Positions 42,545-51,840 of a DNA stretch of 64,000 nucleotides are shown here, piece after piece. The position numbers and the translations under genes were made by a program. The stretch covers positions 186,001 to 250,000 of the forward strand of contig CADEDA010000002.1 in assembly GCA_902825965.1 (NCBI GenBank), in the 5' to 3' direction. This DNA is from an uncultured Gemmatimonadota bacterium (GTDB taxonomy: Bacteria; Gemmatimonadota; Gemmatimonadetes; Gemmatimonadales; Gemmatimonadaceae). Positions within the stretch are counted from its first letter, which is position 1; the number at the start of each line of letters is the position of its first letter. A model generated the notes under the pieces. It did no database searches. It saw nothing but the letters and a program-made list of their open reading frames with translations, and was not told the origin of the DNA.

Positions 42545-43864
42545 ATGTCGGTTCATTCCACCGCCCTCCCTGCGACGCCGCGTCGCACGGCCCTCCAGAT
42601 GATCACCGTCCTGCTGCTGGCCCTGTGGTCGATCGTCTCCCTCGGCTGCGCGGAGTTGGAGAGCATCACGCCGCCGCCGGGCGCGCCGAAGATCGACCTC
42701 TCCGTGGAGAATGTCGCGGACTTCGGCAACCGGAATCCGGGCGAGCAGGTGGTGTTCACCGTGACGGTGCGGAACCGCGGCCCCGTCGTCGCGACCGGCA
42801 TCATCGCCGGCGACACGATCCCGTCCGGCCTGACGCTGATCCAGCACGAGACCAGCCTGGGTTCGTATGCGACCAGTGGGGCGTCCCGCGGGCGCTGGGA
42901 TGTGGGCACACTCGCCGTGAACGCGTCGGCGACGCTGACGCTTACCGCGCGCGTCGAGGCGAGCGCCGCGGGGACGACCGTGCTCAACCGCGCGGGCGTG
43001 CTCTCGTCCGACATGAACGACACCGTCGCCGCGAACAACATCGCGGACGCCACCGTCACCGTGGCCGGCACCGCGCCGCCGCCGCCCCCGCCCCCGGTCG
43101 GCGTCTTCTTCTCGTCGAACTGGTCGACCGACACGGGCTCGACCGACAACGCCATCACCGACGGCGGCCGCTGGAACGGGTTCTACTGCCAGGACCGCGC
43201 GCAGACGCTCAAGGTCGTGCGGGGTTCGTCCGTCGGGTGGACGCGCACACCCAATGTGCTCCGCTTCACGCAACTCGGTCTGATCTGCGGTGGCATCTCG
43301 GCGACCAACTTCATCCCCGTGAGCACGTCGCACTACGGCCGAATGTACTTCCGCAATGATGAGACGGGGACGCAGCACAACCACGTCATGACGTATAACG
43401 CGCTCGGCGACATCCAGACGGCGTTCTGGAACCGCGGCGCGACGCCCGGCAACACGATGCGCATCTTCATGCGCACGTACTACTACGGCAACGGACAGGG
43501 TACCGCGTATCCGTTCAATTTCTGGTCGCCGGCGACGTTCCTTCCTAACGGCGTCTGGTATCGGTTCGAGTGGCACATGGAATACGTGACCCCGACGTCG
43601 TATCGACTCTGGCCACGTGTGTACGACATGGCGGGGACGCTGCTGCACGACGCGAACACATACCTCGAGAACGACGCCCCGGCCGGCAGCGGCCGCACCC
43701 TGGCCGCGTGGTACGGTCGCGGGAACACGTTCGGGTTCTCCAACGTGCAGCTCGCGCGGAACCTCGGCCTCGGCAACGAAGGGGTCGGCGGCAGCCCGAG
43801 CAACGGCCAGTTCTGGTATCACGCCAGCTTCGCCGTCAGCACCAGCGGTTGGATCGGACAGTAG
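42545..43864 (+). CDS. Secreted lipoprotein with DUF11 domain and jelly-roll-like C-terminal domain
   Basis: The 439-aa protein has a signal region (about 17-38) ending in the lipobox VSLGC. A DUF11/CARDB-like Ig domain follows (about 50-175; 'VVFTVTVRNRGPVVATGIIAGD'), then an eight-proline linker, then a beta-rich C-terminal domain of about 250 residues. The last domain contains 'VFFSSNWSTDTGSTDNAIT', NHVMTYN and 'VWYRFEWHMEYV'. It resembles concanavalin/jelly-roll polysaccharide-lyase or glycan-binding folds, but I cannot name the family. Placed inside the EPS locus, it may bind or cut the polymer at the cell surface. It is preceded by a long intergenic region, so probably has its own promoter. 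Confidence 0.65.
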   Translation: MSVHSTALPATPRRTALQMITVLLLALWSIVSLGCAELESITPPPGAPKIDLSVENVADFGNRNPGEQVVFTVTVRNRGPVVATGIIAGDTIPSGLTLIQHETSLGSYATSGASRGRWDVGTLAVNASATLTLTARVEASAAGTTVLNRAGVLSSDMNDTVAANNIADATVTVAGTAPPPPPPPVGVFFSSNWSTDTGSTDNAITDGGRWNGFYCQDRAQTLKVVRGSSVGWTRTPNVLRFTQLGLICGGISATNFIPVSTSHYGRMYFRNDETGTQHNHVMTYNALGDIQTAFWNRGATPGNTMRIFMRTYYYGNGQGTAYPFNFWSPATFLPNGVWYRFEWHMEYVTPTSYRLWPRVYDMAGTLLHDANTYLENDAPAGSGRTLAAWYGRGNTFGFSNVQLARNLGLGNEGVGGSPSNGQFWYHASFAVSTSGWIGQ

Positions 43865-43903
43865 GCGGCACTGACCACCCCTCGAGCGGCTGATCCGGGG
43901 CGC

Positions 43904-45010
43904 TTGCACGTCCTCCAACTCTGCGCGCCGGGCGCCGTCGGAGGCCTCGAGCGCGTGGTGCAGGGCCTCGCGATCGGCCTCGTCCGACGCGGCCATCGGG
44001 TGACGGTGCTGGGGACCCACGTCCCCGGAGCCGACCTGGAGCCGTTCTTCCGGCCGATGCGCGACGCCGGCGTCGCGGTGCTCGGCATGGCCTTCGGCGG
44101 TCGAGCGTACCTCGCCGAGCGGAAGGCCGTCGCGGCGGCGTTCGACACGCTCGCGGCCGATGTGGTCCACGCGCACGGCTATCGGCCGGACCTGCTGCAC
44201 CGTGGCGCCGCGCAGCGCCGGGGCATGGCGGTCGTCAGCACACTCCACGGCACGAGCCAGATCCGCGGACTCCCCGGACTGTACGAGTGGATCCATGAGC
44301 GGACGCTGCGCCGCTCGGAGGCGGTCATCGCGGTCTCGAAACCGATCGAGTCGCATCTGCTCCGACACGTCCGCCGCGAGCGCCTGCATCTGGTCCAGAA
44401 TGCCTGGGCGCCGATCGATCAGCCGCTGCCACGCGGCGACGCGCGACGCACGCTCGGCCTGCCCGCCGACGGGCCGGTGATCGGTTGGGTCGGGCGCCTG
44501 GTGCCGGTGAAGGGTCCCGACCTCTTCCTCGAGACGCTGCACGCGATCCGGGAGCGGCCGTGGACGGCCTGCATCGTGGGCGATGGTCCGGAGCGCGCGG
44601 CGCTCGAGGCGCAGGCGACCACGCTCGGCCTGGGTGATCGTGTCCGTTTCGCCGGGGCGATCCCCGACGCCGGCCGCCTCATCCCGGCGTTCGACCTGTT
44701 CGCGCTGACGTCGCGATCCGAGGGGACGCCGATCGCGCTCCTCGAGGCCATCGCGGCGGGCACTGCGGTGGCCGCCTTCGGGGTTGGTGGCGTGCCGTTG
44801 GTGGTGCAGGACGGCGCGGAGGCGTGGGTCCGCGCACCCGGCGCGACCTCAGCGCTCGCGGAGGCGTTCGCCGAGGCACTCGCGCAACCGGAGACCCGGC
44901 GCGCGCGCGCCGCGGCAGCGACGGTGCGACTCGCGCGCGACTTCGGCGTCGAGCCCTGGCTCGACCGGCACGAACGGATCTACCGCGACGCGATCAGCCG
45001 CCGACGCTGA
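43904..45010 (+). CDS. Family 4 glycosyltransferase
   Basis: The 368-aa GT-B protein starts at TTG (weak ribosome-binding site). It shows LCAPGAVGGLERVVQGLA at the N terminus, VVHAHGYRPDLL, IGWVGRLVPVKGPDLF and the donor block 'SRSEGTPIALLEAIAAGT'. It lies 39 nt downstream of the jelly-roll lipoprotein gene, so co-transcription with that secreted protein is likely. It converges with the SGNH gene pair. Confidence 0.88.
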   Translation: MHVLQLCAPGAVGGLERVVQGLAIGLVRRGHRVTVLGTHVPGADLEPFFRPMRDAGVAVLGMAFGGRAYLAERKAVAAAFDTLAADVVHAHGYRPDLLHRGAAQRRGMAVVSTLHGTSQIRGLPGLYEWIHERTLRRSEAVIAVSKPIESHLLRHVRRERLHLVQNAWAPIDQPLPRGDARRTLGLPADGPVIGWVGRLVPVKGPDLFLETLHAIRERPWTACIVGDGPERAALEAQATTLGLGDRVRFAGAIPDAGRLIPAFDLFALTSRSEGTPIALLEAIAAGTAVAAFGVGGVPLVVQDGAEAWVRAPGATSALAEAFAEALAQPETRRARAAAATVRLARDFGVEPWLDRHERIYRDAISRRR

Positions 45011-45022
45011 TCCCGGCGCCCC

Positions 45023-46246
45023 TCAGGGCCGGATCTTCACCAGTTGCTCGCGATGCGTGACGATCTCGTCGGCCACACGCTGCGCGAGGATCCGGTTGCC
45101 CTCGGGGGTGAGGTGCGCGTAGTCGGTGAAGATCTGGCCCTGCGAGGTCGGGTAGATCCCCGTGAGGTCGAGGAAGCGCCCGCCGAGCGGCGTCACCGTC
45201 TCCTCCACGCGCTTGGCGATGATCGGCACTGCGGCCCGGATGTACGTCTCGTACCCCTCGGGCCACGCCGCGATGTTGAACTCGAACAGCCGACGCTCGA
45301 CCTCGGGCATGCGGGCCATGTGATCCCGCTCCAGTGCGAGGATGGGCTGCAGCATGAAGAGCGTCGGGATGCCTTCCTGCCGGAGGATGAGGGCGTTGCG
45401 CTCGATCATCTTGCGCGCGTTCCGCTCGAAGACGTACGACAGGTCCGCCAGCGCCGTGTCCAGCACGATGGGTTGCCCGCGCCCCGGGCGCTTGAGCAGC
45501 GGCTTGAGGTCGCGCACCGCACGCGCGACCACGTGCACGAGAGCGCTCTTCCGGAACAGCCACCAGCCGTTCATGCGCGCCAGCGATCCCACCGTCGGCG
45601 GCCCCATGATCGCCGAGGCCTGCTCGCCGTGGGCGTACGAGGCGAACTGGTCGTGCCAGCGATCGCGGAAGAAGTAGTCGTTCCAGCCGTCGAGGAACAG
45701 GATGAGATCGGGCTCGTAGCCGAGGATCGTCTGGTTGAGGTTGATCAGGTGGTGGTGCGTCCAGATGCTGGGGACCGCGGTGTTGATCACCTCGACATTG
45801 GCGATGCCGAGCCGCTCCTTGAGCATGGGCTCGAGGTACGCGTCGATGGTCTCGGAGTTGTCCAGCACCTCGTACTCGGTCTGGATGTGCGGCCAGAGGC
45901 CGCCGAGGCCGTACGCGGTGGACGCCCCCATGAGGATCACGCGGAAGGTCCCGGCGGGCTTGTCGCGCGCGACGTCGGTGTCGCGCCGGAAGCCCTGCGA
46001 GTTGTGGCGCACGCCGCGGGTGTCGACCCAGTTCCGGGCCAACCCGATGTTCTTGTACGCGTCGAACTCGTACTGCAGGAACTCGCCGCCGGCGTAGCCG
46101 CGCGCGGCGCGCAGGTAGAGGTTCGCGCCGAGTTCGGCGAGCCCGCCGACGATCACGAGCAGGATGAGGCTGAACGCCAGCTTCTTGCCGAACGACAACG
46201 AGGTCGGCGTCTCGGGGGTCTCCGGCGGAGTCATCGGGGTGGTCAT
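45023..46246 (-). CDS. Membrane-anchored SGNH/GDSL-family protein (second of a tandem pair)
   Basis: The 407-aa protein has one membrane anchor (about residues 22-42) and an intact SGNH set: block I 'RVILMGASTAYGLGG', block III-like FLDGWNDYFF, and the C-terminal Asp-x-x-His block FTDYAHLTPEGNRILA. It should act on the periplasmic side, either as an esterase or as an acyltransferase in polymer decoration. It overlaps the upstream SGNH gene by 4 nt (ATGA). The pair is not next to an MBOAT gene. Confidence 0.85.
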   Translation of the reverse strand: MTTPMTPPETPETPTSLSFGKKLAFSLILLVIVGGLAELGANLYLRAARGYAGGEFLQYEFDAYKNIGLARNWVDTRGVRHNSQGFRRDTDVARDKPAGTFRVILMGASTAYGLGGLWPHIQTEYEVLDNSETIDAYLEPMLKERLGIANVEVINTAVPSIWTHHHLINLNQTILGYEPDLILFLDGWNDYFFRDRWHDQFASYAHGEQASAIMGPPTVGSLARMNGWWLFRKSALVHVVARAVRDLKPLLKRPGRGQPIVLDTALADLSYVFERNARKMIERNALILRQEGIPTLFMLQPILALERDHMARMPEVERRLFEFNIAAWPEGYETYIRAAVPIIAKRVEETVTPLGGRFLDLTGIYPTSQGQIFTDYAHLTPEGNRILAQRVADEIVTHREQLVKIRP

Positions 46247-47565
46247 CGGCGGGGGGGCGCGAGCGGGGCGCGGGGGCGGAGCATGGAGCGGATCGTGTCG
46301 GCCTGGGCACGACCGATCAGCTCACTCGCCTCGGGTTGCAGGTGGTAGTCGAAGTCGTTGAAGAGCGGCGCCGGTCCGCGGTACGCGCGGAGGGTCGGCA
46401 GGTTGTCCACGAACGTCCAGCCTTCCTCCGCGGCGAGCGTGCGGAGCGCGTCGTAGAGCTCCTGCTCCTCCTTGACGCCGCTCTCGAACGTGATCGGCAG
46501 GCGCGCGAGCACGGCGCGGAAGGTGGAGTCCCCGACCGCCTGGTCGACCATCTGGTACGACGGCAGCGGGCTGAGGACCAGCAGCAGCTCCGGGTGCGAC
46601 TGCCGCACGTAGCGCAGCAGCGCGCGCATGCGCTTCACGCTCTCGCCCTTCGCGGCCGGGAACCGGTGGAAGAACAGTTGCTGATTGAGCATCTGCGCCG
46701 AGTAGGACTGCGGATAGCCGATCTCGGGGGCGGTCGCCTTGCGGAGGTCGTTCATGTACCCGACGACCGACCCCACGCCCTCGCCCTGCGATCGCGCGAC
46801 GTCGCGGAGGTAGATCACGCGCAGGTAGACGCGCCGGATGCCGGTGGCCTGCATCAGCAGGCGCGCCGCGTGGAGGACGCGACTGCGGCGCTGCAGGCCC
46901 GGCGGATCCTCCTGATACCACACCGGCGGCGCGATCGCGTAGCCGGTGTCGGCCGGGACGAAGTGCGGACGGTCGTCGATCCGCAGCATGTCGTAGAAAT
47001 CGTTGCCCGTGTAGACGTTGAGGACGAACGCGTTGGCGTGGTACGCCGTGATGGGGGTCTGGACCGCGAGGTACGCCTGCAGCGGCGAGTACTTCCCCGC
47101 CCCGAACGCGAACGCGGTGGTCGGCCGTCCCGAGGCGGTGAGTTCCCGCTCGAGCACGCCGTAGTGCGTGCGCTCGTTGGGGGCGCAGAGGTCGGTGTGC
47201 GAATCGCCGCTGACGGCGATGCGGAACGTCGAGTCCGCACGCCGGAGTTCGGTCGCCGAGCGCGAGGTCCGCACGGCGTCTTCGTTCCGGCGGATGTTCA
47301 CGCGTGCCTTGGTCGTCGGATCGGCGCAGCCCTCGTCGACCATCGCCCCGGTGGGACGCGCCGAGAGCCAGCCGACCTTGGCGTCGCCGTAGTTGTAGGT
47401 CGGCGGGAACAGCCCGGTGAGGATGAGGACGACGTCCAGCAGCGCCAGCGTGAGGCCGGTGGCCAGCATCGCAAGGGCGACGTTGCCCGCGTAGCGCTTC
47501 AGACGAGACGGGGGAGGAGCCACGGCGAACGTTCGGAGGGGGTTGGGACCACGGCAGGCTGGCAC
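46243..47565 (-). CDS. Membrane-anchored SGNH-like protein (first of a tandem pair)
   Basis: The 440-aa product has an N-terminal membrane helix (about residues 27-52) and SGNH-type blocks: AVSGDSHTDLCAP (nucleophile Ser), VYTGNDFYDML (Asn) and FNDFDYHLQPEASELIG (Asp-x-x-His). It differs strongly from its neighbour, so the two are not a recent duplication. The GTG start may be placed slightly downstream. It diverges from the polymerase gene, with the two upstream regions sharing about 120 bp. Confidence 0.8.
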   Translation of the reverse strand: MPACRGPNPLRTFAVAPPPSRLKRYAGNVALAMLATGLTLALLDVVLILTGLFPPTYNYGDAKVGWLSARPTGAMVDEGCADPTTKARVNIRRNEDAVRTSRSATELRRADSTFRIAVSGDSHTDLCAPNERTHYGVLERELTASGRPTTAFAFGAGKYSPLQAYLAVQTPITAYHANAFVLNVYTGNDFYDMLRIDDRPHFVPADTGYAIAPPVWYQEDPPGLQRRSRVLHAARLLMQATGIRRVYLRVIYLRDVARSQGEGVGSVVGYMNDLRKATAPEIGYPQSYSAQMLNQQLFFHRFPAAKGESVKRMRALLRYVRQSHPELLLVLSPLPSYQMVDQAVGDSTFRAVLARLPITFESGVKEEQELYDALRTLAAEEGWTFVDNLPTLRAYRGPAPLFNDFDYHLQPEASELIGRAQADTIRSMLRPRAPLAPPRR

Positions 47566-47686
47566 ACGGATTGCTCCTTCCAGCTTGAGCGAGAATCATA
47601 CCCAACCGGCGCCTCGGACGGGGTCTCGTGAGGGGCGGGTTCCGGGCGCCGTCCCCGCGCCGCCATTATTCCCGAGGGTGCCGGGT

Positions 47687-49267
47687 GTGGCGCCCTCGCC
47701 ACTCGACTCCGTGGAGCGTTCCGTCGTGCAGGCTTCGTCCGCGTCCCCGATGCCATCGCCGAGTGCGGTCTGGCCCCTGCCGGGGCTGGAGGGCGGACGT
47801 CCGGGCGAGCCCGCCGCCGGTGGGCCCTCCGGGCCGCAGGCGCGGCCACGCCGGCGTGCGAAGGCGCGGTTCCGCCTCGGCCGCGGGGCGCTGGATGCGC
47901 TCCGGCTCAGTGCGTTCTCCCTGGTGATCGTGACGCTCACGGCCGTGCACATGTACCTCGGACCGTTGCAGCATGCGAGACCGTCGTTCACCCTGCTGAT
48001 CCTCGTCGCGGCGCTGATGGTGCTGAAGCCGGCGACCGTGCGCTGGGCGAACCTCCGCGAGGGCTGGCCGCCGAAGGTGGTCGGCGGACTGCTCTTCATG
48101 GCGGTCGGCTCGGCGGTGTTCGGTCTCTCTTTCGGCGGCTCGACGCGGTTCATCATCGAGATCTGGTGGAAGGTCCTCGTCTTCTTCGTGGTGCTGACGG
48201 TCGGCCTCCGCCATGTGAAGGACCTGGCGGTGCTGATCTGGTCGTACGTCTGGAGCAACGCGATCCTCTTCATCCTCTCGGTGACGGTGCTCGAGCTCGA
48301 GCCCACACGCGAGGGGCTGGGGCGGCTCGAGGGCCACGGCATGCTCGACGCGAACGACATCGGCATGGTGATGCTCATGGGCATCCCGCTCGCCCTGCTG
48401 ATGGTGTTCAACTCCGGCCGCGTCGGGCGGGCGATCGCGTGGCTCGCGCTCGTCGGGTCGCCGGTGACCATCGCGCTGACCGGATCCCGCGGGGCGATGG
48501 TGGGGCTCGCGATCATGGCGCCGGCGATGTTCTTCGCGCTCGGCCGCATCAAGCTCGCCGTCCGCGTCGGCGGCGGCGCACTGCTCTTCCTCGCCCTCGC
48601 CCTCGCGGCGCCCTCGGGCTACTGGAAGCAGATGAGCACGATCCTGGATCCGAGCAAGGACTACAACATCACCACCGAGTACGGGCGCATCGGCATCGCC
48701 AAGCGCGGCGTGGGGTACATGCTGCGCTACCCGTTCTTCGGCGTGGGCGTCGCGAACTTCCCGCGTGCCGAGGGGACGATCTCGCCGATCGCGAAGCGGC
48801 GCGAGATGGAGGGGCTGTCGGTCGAGTGGATCGCCCCGCACAACACCTACGTGCAGGTGGGTGCGGAGATGGGGATCCCGGCACTGCTGCTCTGGTTCTT
48901 CATGCTGTACAGCGGCACGCTGGGGCTGCTCAAGCTCCGCAAGCGCACGCCGGCGGAGTGGGAGTACCAGTCCGCCGATCGCCGGTTCCTGCGCGATGCC
49001 TGCCTCTTCATCCCGATGTCGTACCTGGTCTTCGCGGTGACCTCGTACTTCCTGACCCACGCGTACACGACGCCGATCTACATCCTGATGGCGATCACCA
49101 CCGGCGTGGTGGTGCAGGTCCGGCGCGAGTTGAAGATCGATCGCGCGGCCCGGCGGGCGCAGCGGGATGCGGCGATGATGCCGACCGCCGGTCCGGGGGC
49201 GCCGCTGACCGCGCCGGTGCAGCAGCTGCCGCCGGGCTTCGTCTTCCCGTCAGCCCCCGCGCAGTAG
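47687..49267 (+). CDS. O-antigen-ligase/Wzy-type polymerase
   Basis: This is a polytopic inner-membrane protein that polymerises or ligates flipped lipid-linked repeat units in the periplasm. About 526 aa start from a GTG preceded by GAGGG; an ATG at 47750 is an alternative. A Pro/Gly/Arg-rich cytoplasmic N terminus precedes about 11-12 helices. The large periplasmic loop contains a Wzy_C-type motif region with 'YPFFGVGVANFPRAEG' and 'PHNTYVQVGAEMGIPALLLW', typical of O-antigen ligase family proteins. The C-terminal tail is charged. Its 3' end overlaps the convergent flippase gene by 18 nt. Confidence 0.9.
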   Translation: MAPSPLDSVERSVVQASSASPMPSPSAVWPLPGLEGGRPGEPAAGGPSGPQARPRRRAKARFRLGRGALDALRLSAFSLVIVTLTAVHMYLGPLQHARPSFTLLILVAALMVLKPATVRWANLREGWPPKVVGGLLFMAVGSAVFGLSFGGSTRFIIEIWWKVLVFFVVLTVGLRHVKDLAVLIWSYVWSNAILFILSVTVLELEPTREGLGRLEGHGMLDANDIGMVMLMGIPLALLMVFNSGRVGRAIAWLALVGSPVTIALTGSRGAMVGLAIMAPAMFFALGRIKLAVRVGGGALLFLALALAAPSGYWKQMSTILDPSKDYNITTEYGRIGIAKRGVGYMLRYPFFGVGVANFPRAEGTISPIAKRREMEGLSVEWIAPHNTYVQVGAEMGIPALLLWFFMLYSGTLGLLKLRKRTPAEWEYQSADRRFLRDACLFIPMSYLVFAVTSYFLTHAYTTPIYILMAITTGVVVQVRRELKIDRAARRAQRDAAMMPTAGPGAPLTAPVQQLPPGFVFPSAPAQ

Positions 49268-50809
49268 GCGCAGGGTCTCGCGCGGTGCGCGCACGGCGCG
49301 CCAGGTCGCCGCGCGCATCTCGGGCGGGATCGCCCCGGTGAGCGCCAGGGCGCCGAGGTAGGCGCCCACGGCGACCACGTGCAGTGCGATGCTCGCCGGC
49401 AGCGCGAGGTCGCGCGCCACCAGCAGGTTCGTCCCGACGAGGACGGCGCTGGCGATGGCGAGCGGGGCCAGGAAGCGCGGCAGCCGGATGTCCATCTGGT
49501 GCACGCCCTTGGAGAGGCGGAGCATGAGGAAGAACTCGACGGCGAAGGCGCCGAGGGTCGCACTCGCGGCGCCGAGCACCCCGAAGCGCGGGATGAGGCT
49601 GATGTTCAGCAGCGTCACGACGACCGCCGCGATGGCCGTGCCGAGCGCGATCAGGTCGGAGCGCCCGCGGATCAGCGCCCCGATCTGCCCGACGCTGCGG
49701 TAGCCGAAGAACACCATCGCCGCGGCCAGCAGGGGCACCGAGGACGAGGCGGCGTGGAACGCGTCGCCGGTCGCGATCCGGATGAGGTCTCCCGCGAAGA
49801 TGGCGATGCAGAACGCCGCCGTCACCAGCACGAGGTTGTACGCCGACAGGATCGTGACGAGGATGGGGCCGGAGGTCCCGCCCTCCTTCCGCTCGATCTC
49901 CAGGGCCTTGGGGATCCAGATGTCGGCGAAGGGCCCGCTGATCATGAGGGAGATCAGCATCGCGATCTTGTAGCCGAGCGAGTAGAGCCCGACGTCGGCG
50001 AGGGAGGCGAAGACCCGCAGGAAGTACCGGTCGGAGTAGTGCAGGACGAAGCTGGCGACGTTCCAGATGACCAGCGGTGCGCCGAACACGACGAGCCGGC
50101 GCACGATGGGGAGGTCGAAGTGGAGGCCGGTCTCGCGATAGAGCCGGACGGTGAGGAACCCGCCGACGAGGAACGAGGAGACGACCGAGCTGATGAGCAC
50201 GCCGGCGACGCCCATCCGGAGGATCACCACCAGCACGATGTTCAGGGAGAGGCTGAAGAACAGGCGCGCCAGGCCCACGGCGACCACCGACGTCGACCGC
50301 TGCTGCGCCCGCAGGAGCGCCATCGGCACCTCGATGGTGCTGCCGAACGCGAGGACGACGACCGCGAGGCGTACGAGCAGGGGATCGCCATCGGCACCGA
50401 GGAGCACGGGCCCCATCACGCCCGCCAAGGCGATGCCGGCAGCGGCGACGACCGCGAACACGGCGATGAGGAGGGTCGCCGCGGAGCTCACCACGCGATG
50501 GCGCTCCGCGTCGTCGTCCGCCGCGTAGTACTGCCGCATGACGGCGAGGCCGATGCCCATGCCCGCCAGCATGCCGAGGATGTCGGTGGTCAGCGAGAGG
50601 ATCTCGAGGATCCCGTAGTCCGCCGGGGTCAACACGCGCGTGTAGACCGGGATCATCACGAACCCGACCAAGCGCGAGAGGATCATCCCGAGCGTGTAGA
50701 TCGAGCCGTGTTTGAGCGTCGTGCGCAGGTACCCGCGCGCGCGGGAGTCCTTGGACTCGGCCGGCGCTTCGGACGATTCGCCGGTCTGGCTGGTGTTCCC
50801 GTCGATCAA
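49250..50809 (-). CDS. Wzx-type polysaccharide flippase (MOP superfamily)
   Basis: This protein moves undecaprenyl-linked oligosaccharide across the inner membrane. About 519 aa contain 12-14 predicted helices. The N-terminal motif is 'GSIYTLGMILSRLVGFVMIPVYTRVL', the usual signature of polysaccharide biosynthesis proteins. I chose a TTG start preceded by AGAGG; a TTG 24 codons upstream lacks a ribosome-binding site. It is convergent with the Wzy-type gene and overlaps its last 18 nt. Together with the polymerase, co-polymerase and export protein it makes the locus a Wzx/Wzy-dependent system. Confidence 0.92.
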   Translation of the reverse strand: MIDGNTSQTGESSEAPAESKDSRARGYLRTTLKHGSIYTLGMILSRLVGFVMIPVYTRVLTPADYGILEILSLTTDILGMLAGMGIGLAVMRQYYAADDDAERHRVVSSAATLLIAVFAVVAAAGIALAGVMGPVLLGADGDPLLVRLAVVVLAFGSTIEVPMALLRAQQRSTSVVAVGLARLFFSLSLNIVLVVILRMGVAGVLISSVVSSFLVGGFLTVRLYRETGLHFDLPIVRRLVVFGAPLVIWNVASFVLHYSDRYFLRVFASLADVGLYSLGYKIAMLISLMISGPFADIWIPKALEIERKEGGTSGPILVTILSAYNLVLVTAAFCIAIFAGDLIRIATGDAFHAASSSVPLLAAAMVFFGYRSVGQIGALIRGRSDLIALGTAIAAVVVTLLNISLIPRFGVLGAASATLGAFAVEFFLMLRLSKGVHQMDIRLPRFLAPLAIASAVLVGTNLLVARDLALPASIALHVVAVGAYLGALALTGAIPPEMRAATWRAVRAPRETLRLLRGG

Positions 50810-51045
50810 ACCGCGCCTCTCTCCCAGCGCGCCTGATGGCCCGCCAATTGCGTTTCGTGAGTCTCGGGCCGCGCGGACCAAGGTCGGATTGCAGCCCCCT
50901 GTTGCGCCGCCGCCGCAGGTGTGGCGCGCCGTGCCATTCGGTTCTCGGTATGCGTCATCATGGCGATGAAACGCAGGAAGCTAGTGCAATACCGAGACCA
51001 CCGCCTCCCGGCCGACGAGGCCATCGTACAACCGCAGAGGAATAC

Positions 51046-51840
51046 GTGACGGATCACAGTGAGCTCTACTCGGCGAGTTTCTACGCCGGTCAGAGTGACA
51101 GTTCCCACACCGCGGCCATGGTGATGCTGCCGACGGTGTTCGAGTTGGTGCAACCGAAGTCGGTCCTCGATGTCGGATGCGGCGTGGGCACCTGGCTGGC
51201 CGCGGCGCGTACGCTCGGCGTGCCGCGCACGGTCGGCCTGGAAGGTCCGTGGGTGCAGCCCAAGGACCTGCGCGACCCGGCGATCACGCTCGTCACGACC
51301 GACCTCGAACAGCCGATCCCGCTGACGGAGCGCTTCGATCTCGCGATGTCGCTGGAAGTCGCGGAGCACCTGAGCGAGTCGCGTGCGGCCACCCTCGTGG
51401 CCGAGATGGCGCGCCTCGCGCCGGTGGTGCTCTTCGGCGCGGCGATCCCCGGGCAGGGCGGCGGCTACAACCACATCAACGAACAGTGGCAGTCGTACTG
51501 GGTGGCGCACTGGGCGCGCTGCGGCTACCGGCCGATCGACCTGCTGCGCCCGAAGTTCTGGGTGTCGCGTGAGGTGCCGGCGCACTACCGCCAGAACACC
51601 TTCCTCTACGTGCACGACTCCGTCGCCGAGCGCTATCGCGCCGCCGCGGAGGCCGCGAAGACCTCCTTCCCGTACGACGTGGTGCATCCCGACGTGCACC
51701 TCTCGACGGTCGCCGCCCTCGAGGCGACGCCGACGCTGCCCCAGGCCGTGAAGACGGCGGCGGGCATCCCGGCGGCGGCCTGGCGCTCCGTCGCGATCCG
51801 GCTCGGTCTCCAGGATCGACCCAAGCCCGGCGCCAAGTGA
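51046..51840 (+). CDS. Class I SAM-dependent methyltransferase
   Basis: The 264-aa protein starts at GTG with AGAGG five bases upstream. Motif I is VLDVGCGVGTWLAAA, then FDLAMSLEVAEHL marks the end of the SAM-binding core. It resembles EPS-associated methyltransferases that modify sugars or polymer ends ('YNHINEQWQSYWVAHW' in the middle). It overlaps the PQQ-type dehydrogenase gene by 4 nt (GTGA). Substrate unknown. Confidence 0.85.
   Translation: MTDHSELYSASFYAGQSDSSHTAAMVMLPTVFELVQPKSVLDVGCGVGTWLAAARTLGVPRTVGLEGPWVQPKDLRDPAITLVTTDLEQPIPLTERFDLAMSLEVAEHLSESRAATLVAEMARLAPVVLFGAAIPGQGGGYNHINEQWQSYWVAHWARCGYRPIDLLRPKFWVSREVPAHYRQNTFLYVHDSVAERYRAAAEAAKTSFPYDVVHPDVHLSTVAALEATPTLPQAVKTAAGIPAAAWRSVAIRLGLQDRPKPGAK

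Noticed and set aside
42452-44542. Nearly 700-codon antisense open frame across the DUF11 lipoprotein and a glycosyltransferase gene
   Set aside because: It spans two well-supported sense genes, is Arg/Asp-rich and has no domain or start signal.
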